A stretch of 16,661 nt of DNA from an uncultured Eubacteriales bacterium (lineage in GTDB: Bacteria; Bacillota; Clostridia; UBA1381), in the NCBI GenBank assembly GCA_905199755.1, contig CAJKHT010000061.1:1-16661 (forward strand). The letters run 5' to 3'. Below, piece by piece: positions 1-5,153 of the stretch. The notes under the pieces were generated by a model, which saw nothing but the letters and a program-made list of their open reading frames with translations, was not told the origin of the DNA and did not search any database. How positions within the stretch are numbered: position 1 is the first letter of the stretch; each line of letters begins with the position of its first letter. Both the position numbers and the translations under genes were made by a program.

Positions 1-20
1 CAGAAATATAGTCAACAAAA

Positions 21-59
21 TAAAAAGAGGGATTTAACCGATTTTTTCGGCAATCCCTC
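21..59 (-). terminator. Intrinsic terminator of the small Cys-rich peptide gene
   Basis: The arms GAGGGATT (27-34) and AATCCCTC (52-59) are perfectly complementary. An inner CCGA/TCGG pair (38-41/47-50) sits within the loop. Read on the minus strand, the hairpin is followed at once by TTTTTATTTT. This is the expected form of a Rho-independent terminator about 60 bases past the stop codon at 122. Confidence 0.8.
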
Positions 60-64
60 AGAAT

Positions 65-109
65 ACGGCTTAAGTCAGCAAGCCGTGCGGCGCAGAAAAC
101 GGCCTGCGC
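65..109 (-). other. Two hairpins in the 3' tail of the small peptide gene
   Basis: Between the peptide stop codon and its terminator lie two further inverted repeats. ACGGCTT/AAGCCGT (65-71 and 80-86) is a perfect 7-bp stem with an 8-base loop. GCGCAG/CTGCGC (90-95 and 104-109) is a perfect 6-bp stem. A third pairing, GCCGT (82-86) with ACGGC (99-103), would compete with both. Whether this is simple mRNA stabilisation or a functional RNA cannot be told from the sequence. Confidence 0.4.
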
Positions 110-121
110 AGTGTGATGTAT

Positions 122-220
122 TTAGTTGTTGCACATGCAAGTTACGATAACGATGATGATAAGAACCCAAAGAATCATATCAAGATCAAAGTTGCATCCG
201 CTTTTGCAGCAGTCACCCAT
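122..220 (-). CDS. Small Cys-rich single-span membrane peptide (32 aa)
   Basis: This very short gene is read from the raw sequence. A strong ribosome binding site, AAAGGAGG (229-236), stands 8 bases before an ATG at 220, and the frame closes with TAA at 122-124. The peptide begins MGDCCKSGCNFDLDM, continues with a hydrophobic run of about 12 residues (ILWVLIIIVIVT, residues 16-27), and ends in CMCNN. It therefore has three Cys before the membrane segment (residues 4, 5, 9) and two after it (28, 30). In overall shape (short, Cys- or Gly-rich head, Ile/Val/Leu-rich span) it resembles small sporulation-type membrane peptides such as YjcZ/CotM-like families of Bacillota. That similarity is of type only; I recognise no exact family. 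A dedicated terminator lies downstream and the gene is divergent from the oxidoreductase gene. Function is unknown. Confidence 0.72.
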   Translation of the reverse strand: MGDCCKSGCNFDLDMILWVLIIIVIVTCMCNN

Positions 221-252
221 CAGGAAGCCCTCCTTTCGTCGTTCATGTAATG

Positions 253-261
253 TATATTATG
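253..261 (-). promoter_or_regulatory. Possible late-sporulation -10 element for the small peptide gene
   Basis: On the minus strand the bases read CATAATATA, which fits the sigma-K -10 pattern CATAnnnTA and partly the sigma-G pattern. It lies about 16 bases before the ribosome binding site. No good -35 element is visible at the expected distance, so this is a weak call. An 8-bp inverted repeat ATGCAAAA/TTTTGCAT (262-269 and 275-282) lies directly upstream. Confidence 0.25.
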
Positions 262-336
262 ATGCAAAAGCTTTTTTTGCATTTTGTCCTATATGTTTTC
301 TTTGAAATTTTTATAAATCGGGCTGATGAAACGACA

Positions 337-365
337 TTGACAATATGAAATCTTTATATTATAAT
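337..365 (+). promoter_or_regulatory. Consensus sigma-A promoter of the flavodoxin-fold oxidoreductase gene
   Basis: TTGACA (337-342) and TATAAT (360-365) are separated by exactly 17 bases, a perfect match to the housekeeping consensus. Transcription should start near 372, giving a leader of about 45 bases before the ATG at 417. Confidence 0.85.
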
Positions 366-416
366 AATGCTTATAAATGTCAGTCGGTAATGACTAAAGG
401 GGTGTATTTGTGAAGT

Positions 417-1109
417 ATGGATATAACGATAATACGTGCAACAAGCAGAAAAAACAGCAGTACATATAATGCGGCAAAATATTTTATATCAAAGCTGGAT
501 AATGTCGGCGAGGTTTTTGAATTTATACTGCCGGAGGATATGCCGCATATTTGCAAAGGCTGTTATGCCTGTCTTTACGGTAATGAGGATAAATGCGGCG
601 GCTTTAAATATTTAGAGCCGATAAATGCGGCATTTTCAAGGTCGGAAATCATTATATTCTGCTGCCCTGTGTGGTGTTATCACGCACCGGGACAGATAAA
701 ATCGTTTCTGGATCATTACGGCTACCGCTGGCTTGTACACCGCCCGAATTTTGATATGATGAATAAACAGGCGGTTATTATCACAACCGCGGGCGGCGGA
801 GGACTGAAATCCGCGGCAAAGGATATAAAGGACAGTATGGACTATTGGGGAATTGCCCGGACTCATGTTGTTACACAGTCGGTATGGGGATATTTTTGGA
901 ACAATATGCCCGATAAATTCAAAAGGGAATTTGAAAAAAAGCTTGATAAAACGGCATACAAGGTTTTGAAATATGAAAAAAATCTGAAAATATCGTTAAA
1001 AGTCAAACTTCTTTATAAGATGTTTGAAAGACTGCACTTAAATGATAAGCTGTGGGAAGTCGATAACGAGTATTGGAAGAAAAACAGGGGAAAGGTGAAA
1101 AGCAGATAA
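417..1109 (+). CDS. Flavodoxin-fold NAD(P)H-dependent oxidoreductase with Cys motif (230 aa)
   Basis: This is probably an FMN-binding flavoprotein of the NADPH-dependent FMN reductase / flavodoxin superfamily, acting in the cytoplasm. The first strand ITIIRATSRKNSST (residues 3-16) gives the phosphate-binding loop. Residues 46-60 hold four Cys (46, 49, 52, 60) in a CxGCxxC-x7-C arrangement, common in clostridial members and possibly redox-active. PVWCYHAPGQIKSFLDH (from about residue 84) is the second conserved family segment, and an AGGGG loop follows near residue 126. The last 60 residues are Lys-rich and helical-looking, longer than in minimal family members. An in-frame stop at 411 fixes the start at 417. 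The best Shine-Dalgarno-like run (AAAGGGG, 396-402) is 14 bases away, longer than usual. The gene is monocistronic, with its own consensus promoter and a terminator. The substrate is unknown. Confidence 0.85.
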   Translation: MDITIIRATSRKNSSTYNAAKYFISKLDNVGEVFEFILPEDMPHICKGCYACLYGNEDKCGGFKYLEPINAAFSRSEIIIFCCPVWCYHAPGQIKSFLDHYGYRWLVHRPNFDMMNKQAVIITTAGGGGLKSAAKDIKDSMDYWGIARTHVVTQSVWGYFWNNMPDKFKREFEKKLDKTAYKVLKYEKNLKISLKVKLLYKMFERLHLNDKLWEVDNEYWKKNRGKVKSR

Positions 1110-1114
1110 ACAAT

Positions 1115-1146
1115 AAAAAGGAATGAAAGCCGATTCATTCCTTTTT
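1115..1146. terminator. Bidirectional terminator between the oxidoreductase gene and mtaB
   Basis: There is a perfect 13-bp stem, AAAAAGGAATGAA (1115-1127) and TTCATTCCTTTTT (1134-1146), with a 6-base loop. The A/T ends of the stem supply a U-run in either direction. It lies 5 bases after the plus-strand stop and 12 bases after the mtaB stop, so it can serve both convergent genes. Confidence 0.85.
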
Positions 1147-1158
1147 ATGTTATGCGTT

Positions 1159-2451
1159 TTATTCATCGATTTTGCCGTAAAGTATTCCGTTGTCGGCTCT
1201 CTCGGGAATGACGGTTTTGTAAAGTCCCTGCAGATTTTTTGAGGTTTTTACTCTTACCGTTATATAATTTGCGGTTTTCCCCTCAAAAAATCCGGCGGAG
1301 GACTGCTCAAAAAGAACCTCAACGGGCTGACCGATAAATTTGCTTATAAAGCTACTGCGCGAATCGGCGGTTATCTTTATAATTTCTTTTGAGCGCCTTT
1401 CTTTTACTTCGGGAGCCACCTGATCGGGACGCTTTGCGGCAGGAGTGCCGCGGCGCTGAGAGTACATGAAAACATGTGCGTCCGCAAAGCCTGCACGGCG
1501 TACAAAATCTGCGGTTTTTGCAAATTCTTCATCTGTTTCGCCGGGGAATCCCGTCATAATATCCGTTGTGATTGCCGCATCGGGGAAAGCAGCACGCAGA
1601 CCGTCTACAATTTCCATGTATTGCTGAGCAGTGTAATGCCTGTTCATTCTTTTAAGAGTTTCGTCACAGCCCGATTGAAGCGATATATGAAAATGCGGAC
1701 ACAGTTTTTTGGAAAGCTTAACCTTTTCTGTAAACTCATGATTAAGCGTCATAGGCTCTATTGATGACATGCGTATTCTTTTTATTCCGTCTATCTTGTC
1801 AATATCAAGCAGCAGACTTTCAAGAGAGGCATTTTCCAAATCCTTTCCGTATGACGCAACATGTATGCCTACAAGTATTATTTCACTGAAGCCGTTTTCG
1901 GCAAGCTTTTTTATTTCCGAAATGATTTCATTTTCAGGCCTGCTTCTTACGGGTCCGCGTGCATAGGGAATTATGCAGTAGGAACAGAACTGACTGCACC
2001 CGTCCTGGATTTTTATATATGCTCTTGTGCGGTCGGTATAGGTATTGATTTTTAACTCCTCAAAATCATGGGTGTGCATTATATCCGACACGGCATTGAC
2101 CTTTGATGTGCATGTAAGGTTTTTTGCAAGCTCCGTAATGTTATGTCTGCCTTGTGTGCCGAGTACAAGATTCACGCCGTCAATAGCAAGAATTTCCTCG
2201 GGAGCTGTCTGTGAATAACAGCCGGTTACAACGATTACGGCTTCGGGATTTGTTTTTTTTGCACGGCGGATTATCTGACGGGATTTTCTGTCCCCCATGT
2301 TTGTGACGGAACAGGTGTTTATAACATATATATCTGCCGTGTCCGAAAAATCGCAGATTTCATAGCCGGCATTTGAAAAAAGCTCTGCCATGGCTTCCGT
2401 TTCGTATTGATTTACTTTGCAGCCTAATGTGTAAAACGCTGCCTTGTTCAT
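1159..2451 (-). CDS. mtaB: MtaB, threonylcarbamoyladenosine tRNA methylthiotransferase (430 aa)
   Basis: This radical-SAM enzyme converts t6A37 to ms2t6A37 in tRNAs that read ANN codons. The N-terminal UPF0004 domain carries the three ligands of the auxiliary iron-sulfur cluster: Cys11 (LGCKVNQYE), Cys47 (NTCSVTN) and Cys78 (TGCYSQ). The radical-SAM motif CSQFCSYC supplies Cys152, Cys156 and Cys159. A C-terminal TRAM-like segment (about 365-430) should bind the tRNA. The length is normal for the family. The LGCKVNQYE signature and the order of domains favour MtaB (YqeV type) over MiaB or RimO. The ribosome binding site AGAAAGG lies 9 bases before the ATG at 2451. The gene stands alone, convergent with the oxidoreductase gene and divergent from the HPr-like gene. 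A 19-base A tract lies 30-48 bases upstream, in what is probably the mRNA leader. Confidence 0.93.
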   Translation of the reverse strand: MNKAAFYTLGCKVNQYETEAMAELFSNAGYEICDFSDTADIYVINTCSVTNMGDRKSRQIIRRAKKTNPEAVIVVTGCYSQTAPEEILAIDGVNLVLGTQGRHNITELAKNLTCTSKVNAVSDIMHTHDFEELKINTYTDRTRAYIKIQDGCSQFCSYCIIPYARGPVRSRPENEIISEIKKLAENGFSEIILVGIHVASYGKDLENASLESLLLDIDKIDGIKRIRMSSIEPMTLNHEFTEKVKLSKKLCPHFHISLQSGCDETLKRMNRHYTAQQYMEIVDGLRAAFPDAAITTDIMTGFPGETDEEFAKTADFVRRAGFADAHVFMYSQRRGTPAAKRPDQVAPEVKERRSKEIIKITADSRSSFISKFIGQPVEVLFEQSSAGFFEGKTANYITVRVKTSKNLQGLYKTVIPERADNGILYGKIDE

Positions 2452-2480
2452 GTGTTATCAGCCTTTCTACTATCAAATTT

Positions 2481-2499
2481 AAAAAAAAAAAAAAAAAAA
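2481..2499. repeat. Homopolymer tract of 19 A (U19 in the mtaB sense)
   Basis: Nineteen consecutive A residues on the plus strand lie between the mtaB start (2451) and its probable -10 element (2519-2524). In the mtaB transcript this would be a U19 run in the 5' leader. Tracts of this length are prone to replication and transcription slippage and to sequencing error, so the exact number should be treated with care. Confidence 0.85.
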
Positions 2500-2518
2500 T
2501 CCTTATTTTGTTAGCAGT

Positions 2519-2524
2519 ATTATA
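2519..2524 (-). promoter_or_regulatory. Probable -10 element of mtaB
   Basis: The minus strand reads TATAAT here, about 70 bases before the mtaB start codon. No good -35 element is seen at 16-18 bases; the corresponding sequence overlaps the -35 box of the divergent HPr-like gene. If it is used, the mtaB leader would contain the U19 tract. Confidence 0.4.
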
Positions 2525-2542
2525 TAAAAAAATATTTAAGTA

Positions 2543-2571
2543 TTGACTATTTACCCAAAAAGAGATATTAT
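2543..2571 (+). promoter_or_regulatory. Sigma-A promoter of the HPr-like gene
   Basis: TTGACT (2543-2548) and TATTAT (2566-2571) have a 17-base spacer. Transcription would start near 2578, about 55 bases before the start codon at 2633. Confidence 0.75.
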
Positions 2572-2632
2572 ATATGTGTAATCGAAAATGATTACATATA
2601 TTAATATTCAATGCTATGGGGAGGTATTATTT

Positions 2633-2863
2633 ATGAAAACATTTAATCTGTTATTGAGCTCCATTAATGATGTCAAGGATTTTGTAAACATCGTAAGCAA
2701 ATATGATTTTGATGTTGATCTGACATCGGGAAGATATGTTGTAGATGCCAAATCGATTATGGGTATTTTCAGCCTTGATTTATCAAAGCCGATAAAGGTA
2801 GAGGTACACAGTGATGACTGTGACGCATTCATTGATGATCTCAAAGAATTTATTGTTAAGTAA
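2633..2863 (+). CDS. HPr-like protein lacking the active-site His (76 aa)
   Basis: The protein aligns with the HPr phosphocarrier fold of the sugar phosphotransferase system. FVNIVSKYDFDVDL (residues 17-30) matches helix 1 and the following strand. DAKSIMGIFSL (38-48) is a near-perfect copy of the region around regulatory Ser46 of HPr; the equivalent here is Ser41. The catalytic His15 segment (GLHARPA in true HPr) is replaced by SSINDVK (residues 9-15). The only histidine is residue 59, far from the active site. The protein therefore cannot accept phosphate from Enzyme I in the usual way and may be regulatory. Such proteins are often annotated as HPr family in Clostridia. I chose the ATG at 2633 over an upstream in-frame ATG (2588) because GGGGAGG (2618-2624) stands 8 bases before it and the family match begins there. 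The gene is monocistronic, with its own promoter and terminator. Confidence 0.85.
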   Translation: MKTFNLLLSSINDVKDFVNIVSKYDFDVDLTSGRYVVDAKSIMGIFSLDLSKPIKVEVHSDDCDAFIDDLKEFIVK

Positions 2864-2877
2864 ATTCCGGCAAATCA

Positions 2878-2907
2878 GGATTATCCTTACGGATAATCCG
2901 TTTTTTT
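2878..2907 (+). terminator. Intrinsic terminator of the HPr-like gene
   Basis: GGATTATCC (2878-2886) and GGATAATCC (2891-2899) form a perfect 9-bp stem with a 4-base loop, followed by G and seven T. The end of the T run contains the stop codon of the convergent rbgA gene. Confidence 0.9.
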
Positions 2908-3778
2908 ATGCGTTTTCCTCTGATACCCGATCAGGTGTTTCCAGTGTGATATTACCTATTTTAGCACTTCTCAGTTCATCTGTAAGCATTGCGGCGGCAC
3001 GTTCCGTATCAATTTCACCGCCGGAAATTACAAAACCGCGTTTTTTTCCTATTTTTTCGAGTATTTCATAACCCTCAAGTCCGTCAACCGAGTCAAGCTT
3101 GTATCTGGCACAAAGCAAATCGGGGTATTCATCGCGCAGATATTCGCATAAAGAATATGCCAGAAGCTCTGTGTTTATTATTTCGTCCTTGATTGCTCCC
3201 GTATAGGCAAGACGCTTTGCCGTTTCCTGGTTTTCAAATTTCGGGGGCAGCATACCGGGAGTGTCAAAAAGCTCCGTACCGTCACGCAGACGAATCCACT
3301 GCTTGCCGCGTGTAACTCCGGCTTTATCACCTGTTTTTGCACTTGCCCTGCCGCATAATCTGTTTATAAGACTGGATTTTCCCACATTCGGTATTCCTGC
3401 CATCATAATACTGAGATTTCTGTTTCTGCCGCGTTCTTTTTCGCGTTCAAGCTTGTCCTTGATAAGCTCGCGTGAGCTGCTTATGATTTTATTTACACCG
3501 GCTCCCGTGGTGCAGCTGATCGGGATAACCGAAAGACCGTTGGCTTTGTACCAACGTATCCATTCATCTGTTTTTGCCTTATCTGCGAGGTCGGCTTTAT
3601 TCATGACCAAAAGCCGCGGCTTGCTTTTTAAAATGTCATCAAATGCAGGATTTCTTCCCGAAAAAGGGAGCCGCGCATCAAGAATTTCAACAACAACATC
3701 TATAAGCTTCAGATTTGCTTCAATAAGCCGGCGTGTTTTTGTCATGTGTCCGGGATACCATTGTATATTGTTCTGCAT
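2906..3778 (-). CDS. rbgA: RbgA (YlqF), ribosome biogenesis GTPase (290 aa)
   Basis: RbgA is a circularly permuted GTPase that acts late in assembly of the 50S ribosomal subunit. The G motifs appear in the permuted order expected: G4 NKAD (60-63), G5 SCTTG (88-92), the P-loop G1 GIPNVGKS (128-135), G2 Thr156 and G3 DTPGM (172-176). The N-terminal QWYPGHM (residues 6-12) is the typical family opening, with the conserved His close by. The C-terminal third is the helical RNA-binding domain. Length and start fit the family, and AAGGAG lies 6 bases before the ATG. It is the third gene of rplS-lepB-rbgA, a variant of the common rplS-rbgA linkage. A terminator-like hairpin separates it from lepB, so it may be expressed by read-through. 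Confidence 0.95.
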   Translation of the reverse strand: MQNNIQWYPGHMTKTRRLIEANLKLIDVVVEILDARLPFSGRNPAFDDILKSKPRLLVMNKADLADKAKTDEWIRWYKANGLSVIPISCTTGAGVNKIISSSRELIKDKLEREKERGRNRNLSIMMAGIPNVGKSSLINRLCGRASAKTGDKAGVTRGKQWIRLRDGTELFDTPGMLPPKFENQETAKRLAYTGAIKDEIINTELLAYSLCEYLRDEYPDLLCARYKLDSVDGLEGYEILEKIGKKRGFVISGGEIDTERAAAMLTDELRSAKIGNITLETPDRVSEENA

Positions 3779-3800
3779 AGAAAACTCCTTTACATGCGTT

Positions 3801-3842
3801 TAAAAAAGTTGCCGCAAAACAAAAGGGTTTTGCAGCAGCTTT
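3801..3842 (-). terminator. Terminator or attenuator between lepB and rbgA
   Basis: AAGTTGCCGCAAAAC (3806-3820) pairs with GTTTTGCAGCAGCTT (3827-3841), with two mismatches, one of which becomes a G-U pair in the RNA. Read on the minus strand, the stem is followed by a T run (3802-3807). It lies 15 bases after the lepB stop and just before the rbgA ribosome binding site. A 14-of-15 base match links it to the hairpin after rplS. Confidence 0.75.
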
Positions 3843-3856
3843 ATTTTATATGCGTA

Positions 3857-4537
3857 TTATCTTGTAAGTCCTATATCGTTCAAGGGCCAGATGCGTATCT
3901 GTGATTTACCGAGAAGCGCCTCATATGGTACCTGACCGAGTTCGGAAGAACGGCTGTCCTTTGAATGAGGACGATTGTCACCCATAACGAAAACCATGTT
4001 TTCACCGACGGTAATCGGGTACTGAACGGATGAATCGATTGACTGTGTTGTGCCGTCGTAATACGGTTCGTCAAGAACCTTGCCGTCAACAACGACCTTG
4101 CCGTTTTGCAAATCCACCGTTTGACCGGGTAAAGCAATTATGCGCTTAACGTAATATCTCTTTTTGAGACTGGGAGGAAGACCGCGCCATGCGGTAAACT
4201 TTTCTGTAAGAGACAGCTTTGTTTCGCCTTTGTTTTTTGCAACCTTGTCATAGTATTCCTCGCGTCCTTTGTAAGTACTGTCGAGAATTACTATGTCACC
4301 CTGATGCGGTGTGTAGCCAAGCTTTGTAACTATAAGTCTGTCATTATTAACAAGAGTGGGGAACATGCTCGAACCGTCAACGCGTACCACATCAAACAGA
4401 AATCCTTTTATCAGAAATGCTATTGCGGCAGCAATTGCGATTGTATAAACCCATTCAAATATTTCTCTTCCCATGCCTTTTGACTTTGTTTCCTCTATAA
4501 TGCCGCCTTGTCCGGTTTTGTTTTCGTGTTCTTCCAT
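3857..4537 (-). CDS. lepB: Signal peptidase I (226 aa)
   Basis: This membrane-bound serine protease removes signal peptides from exported proteins. There is one N-terminal membrane span (about residues 29-48), preceded by a polar cytoplasmic tail. The catalytic domain faces outward. The nucleophile is Ser57 in GSSMFPTL and the general base is Lys131 in YYVKRIIALPGQ. The third signature, MGDNRPHSKDSR, lies near residue 190. The catalytic Ser and Lys are 74 residues apart, against about 40 in the short Bacillus SipS enzyme, because of a charged insertion around residues 87-126. A GTG codon directly precedes the ATG, but GGAGGT (4546-4551) is 8 bases from the ATG and only 5 from the GTG, so I start at 4537. 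It lies between rplS and rbgA with hairpins on both sides and no clear promoter of its own. Confidence 0.95.
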   Translation of the reverse strand: MEEHENKTGQGGIIEETKSKGMGREIFEWVYTIAIAAAIAFLIKGFLFDVVRVDGSSMFPTLVNNDRLIVTKLGYTPHQGDIVILDSTYKGREEYYDKVAKNKGETKLSLTEKFTAWRGLPPSLKKRYYVKRIIALPGQTVDLQNGKVVVDGKVLDEPYYDGTTQSIDSSVQYPITVGENMVFVMGDNRPHSKDSRSSELGQVPYEALLGKSQIRIWPLNDIGLTR

Positions 4538-4576
4538 CACGTATTACCTCCAATACACACATTAAATATTCGGTTT

Positions 4577-4616
4577 AAAAAGGAGCTGCGGCAAAACAAA
4601 AGCTTTGCACAGCCCC
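4577..4616 (-). terminator. Terminator or attenuator after rplS
   Basis: GGAGCTGCGGCAAA (4582-4595) pairs with TTTGCACAGCCCC (4604-4616), with one G-U pair in the RNA and a small bulge. On the minus strand it is followed by TTTTTAAA. It lies 16 bases after the rplS stop. As no promoter is visible between it and lepB, it probably reduces rather than abolishes downstream expression. Confidence 0.75.
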
Positions 4617-4631
4617 TCTGTATTAAGGAAC

Positions 4632-4982
4632 TTAGATTCTTTCCTTAACCTTAGCAGCCTTACCGACTCTGTCACGCAGATAGAAAAGTCTTGCACGTCT
4701 TACTTTACCGTTTCTTACAACTTCGATTTTCTCGATGTTGGGTGAGTTTACGGGCCATGTCTTTTCAACGCCTACGCCGTAGGAAACACGTCTTACGGTG
4801 AAGGTTTCGGCAATACCGCCGCCCTGCCTTTTGATGATTGTACCTTCAAACATCTGAGTTCTTGTACGTGAACCCTCGACGATTTTCTGGTAAACCTTTA
4901 CATTGTTACCAACCTTTAATTCGGGCAGGTCTGTTCTTATCTGGTCTTTTGTCAAAGCGTTAATGATTTCCTGATTATTCAT
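4632..4982 (-). CDS. rplS: Ribosomal protein L19 (116 aa)
   Basis: L19 is a protein of the 50S subunit located near the interface with the 30S subunit. The sequence follows the family closely: FEGTIIKRQGGGIAETFTVRR in the middle, then GVGVEKTWPVNSPNIEKIEV, and a basic C-terminal tail with RRARLFYLRDR. The length of 116 residues is normal. A longer frame extends upstream to 5024, but AAGGAGGA ends 4 bases before the first of two adjacent ATG codons and 7 before the second, so the second ATG (4982) is the better start; 4985 is possible. It is the first gene of the rplS-lepB-rbgA cluster and has a strong promoter. The 64-base leader may be autoregulatory. Confidence 0.97.
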   Translation of the reverse strand: MNNQEIINALTKDQIRTDLPELKVGNNVKVYQKIVEGSRTRTQMFEGTIIKRQGGGIAETFTVRRVSYGVGVEKTWPVNSPNIEKIEVVRNGKVRRARLFYLRDRVGKAAKVKERI

Positions 4983-5046
4983 CATTAATTCCTCCTTATA
5001 TTCTGAGACGTTCGTGCCGGCCATAAGGCAGAGGACCGTCCGTAAT
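4983..5046 (-). promoter_or_regulatory. Possible L19 autoregulatory leader of rplS
   Basis: The untranslated leader of rplS can fold. GACG and CGTC close an outer stem, and GCC-TTAT-GGC forms an inner hairpin, leaving asymmetric internal loops just before the ribosome binding site. L19 mRNA leaders that bind L19 are known in Bacillota. I could not match this to the known consensus with certainty, so the call rests on position and folding potential. Confidence 0.35.
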
Positions 5047-5053
5047 CTATAAA

Positions 5054-5082
5054 ATTATACCACGTCATGTAATGAAATGCAA
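5054..5082 (-). promoter_or_regulatory. Sigma-A promoter of the rplS cluster
   Basis: On the minus strand, TTGCAT (5077-5082) and TATAAT (5054-5059) have a 17-base spacer. Transcription would start near 5047, about 65 bases before rplS. Confidence 0.8.
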
Positions 5083-5103
5083 GAGTTTTTTTGAAAGTTT
5101 TTT

Positions 5104-5134
5104 GACATAATGCGGAATTTTGTTGCGTATCAAT
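5104..5134 (+). promoter_or_regulatory. Possible sigma-E-like promoter of spoIIP
   Basis: GACATAAT (5104-5111) and CGTATCAAT (5126-5134), 14 bases apart, loosely resemble the mother-cell sigma-E elements (-35 ATATT-like, -10 CATACAAT-like). A transcript would begin just before the ribosome binding site. The match is imperfect; the main support is that spoIIP is sigma-E controlled in known spore formers. Confidence 0.25.
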
Positions 5135-5153
5135 AAAAGGGAGGATAAAATCA

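Noticed and set aside
1..20. TTGACT on the minus strand as a -35 box of a gene left of the window
   Set aside because: The matching -10 would lie outside the window, so it cannot be supported.
2588..2632. 15-residue extension of the HPr-like protein
   Set aside because: There is no ribosome binding site before 2588, while GGGGAGG stands at ideal distance from 2633, where the HPr fold begins.
3261..3803. Open frame of 180 residues on the plus strand
   Set aside because: It lies opposite rbgA, is Ser/Arg/Phe-rich without any family motif, and has no ribosome binding site; it is a shadow of the real gene.
4986..5024. N-terminal extension of L19
   Set aside because: AAGGAGGA and two ATG codons at 4985/4982 mark the true start, and L19 proteins are about 115 residues long.
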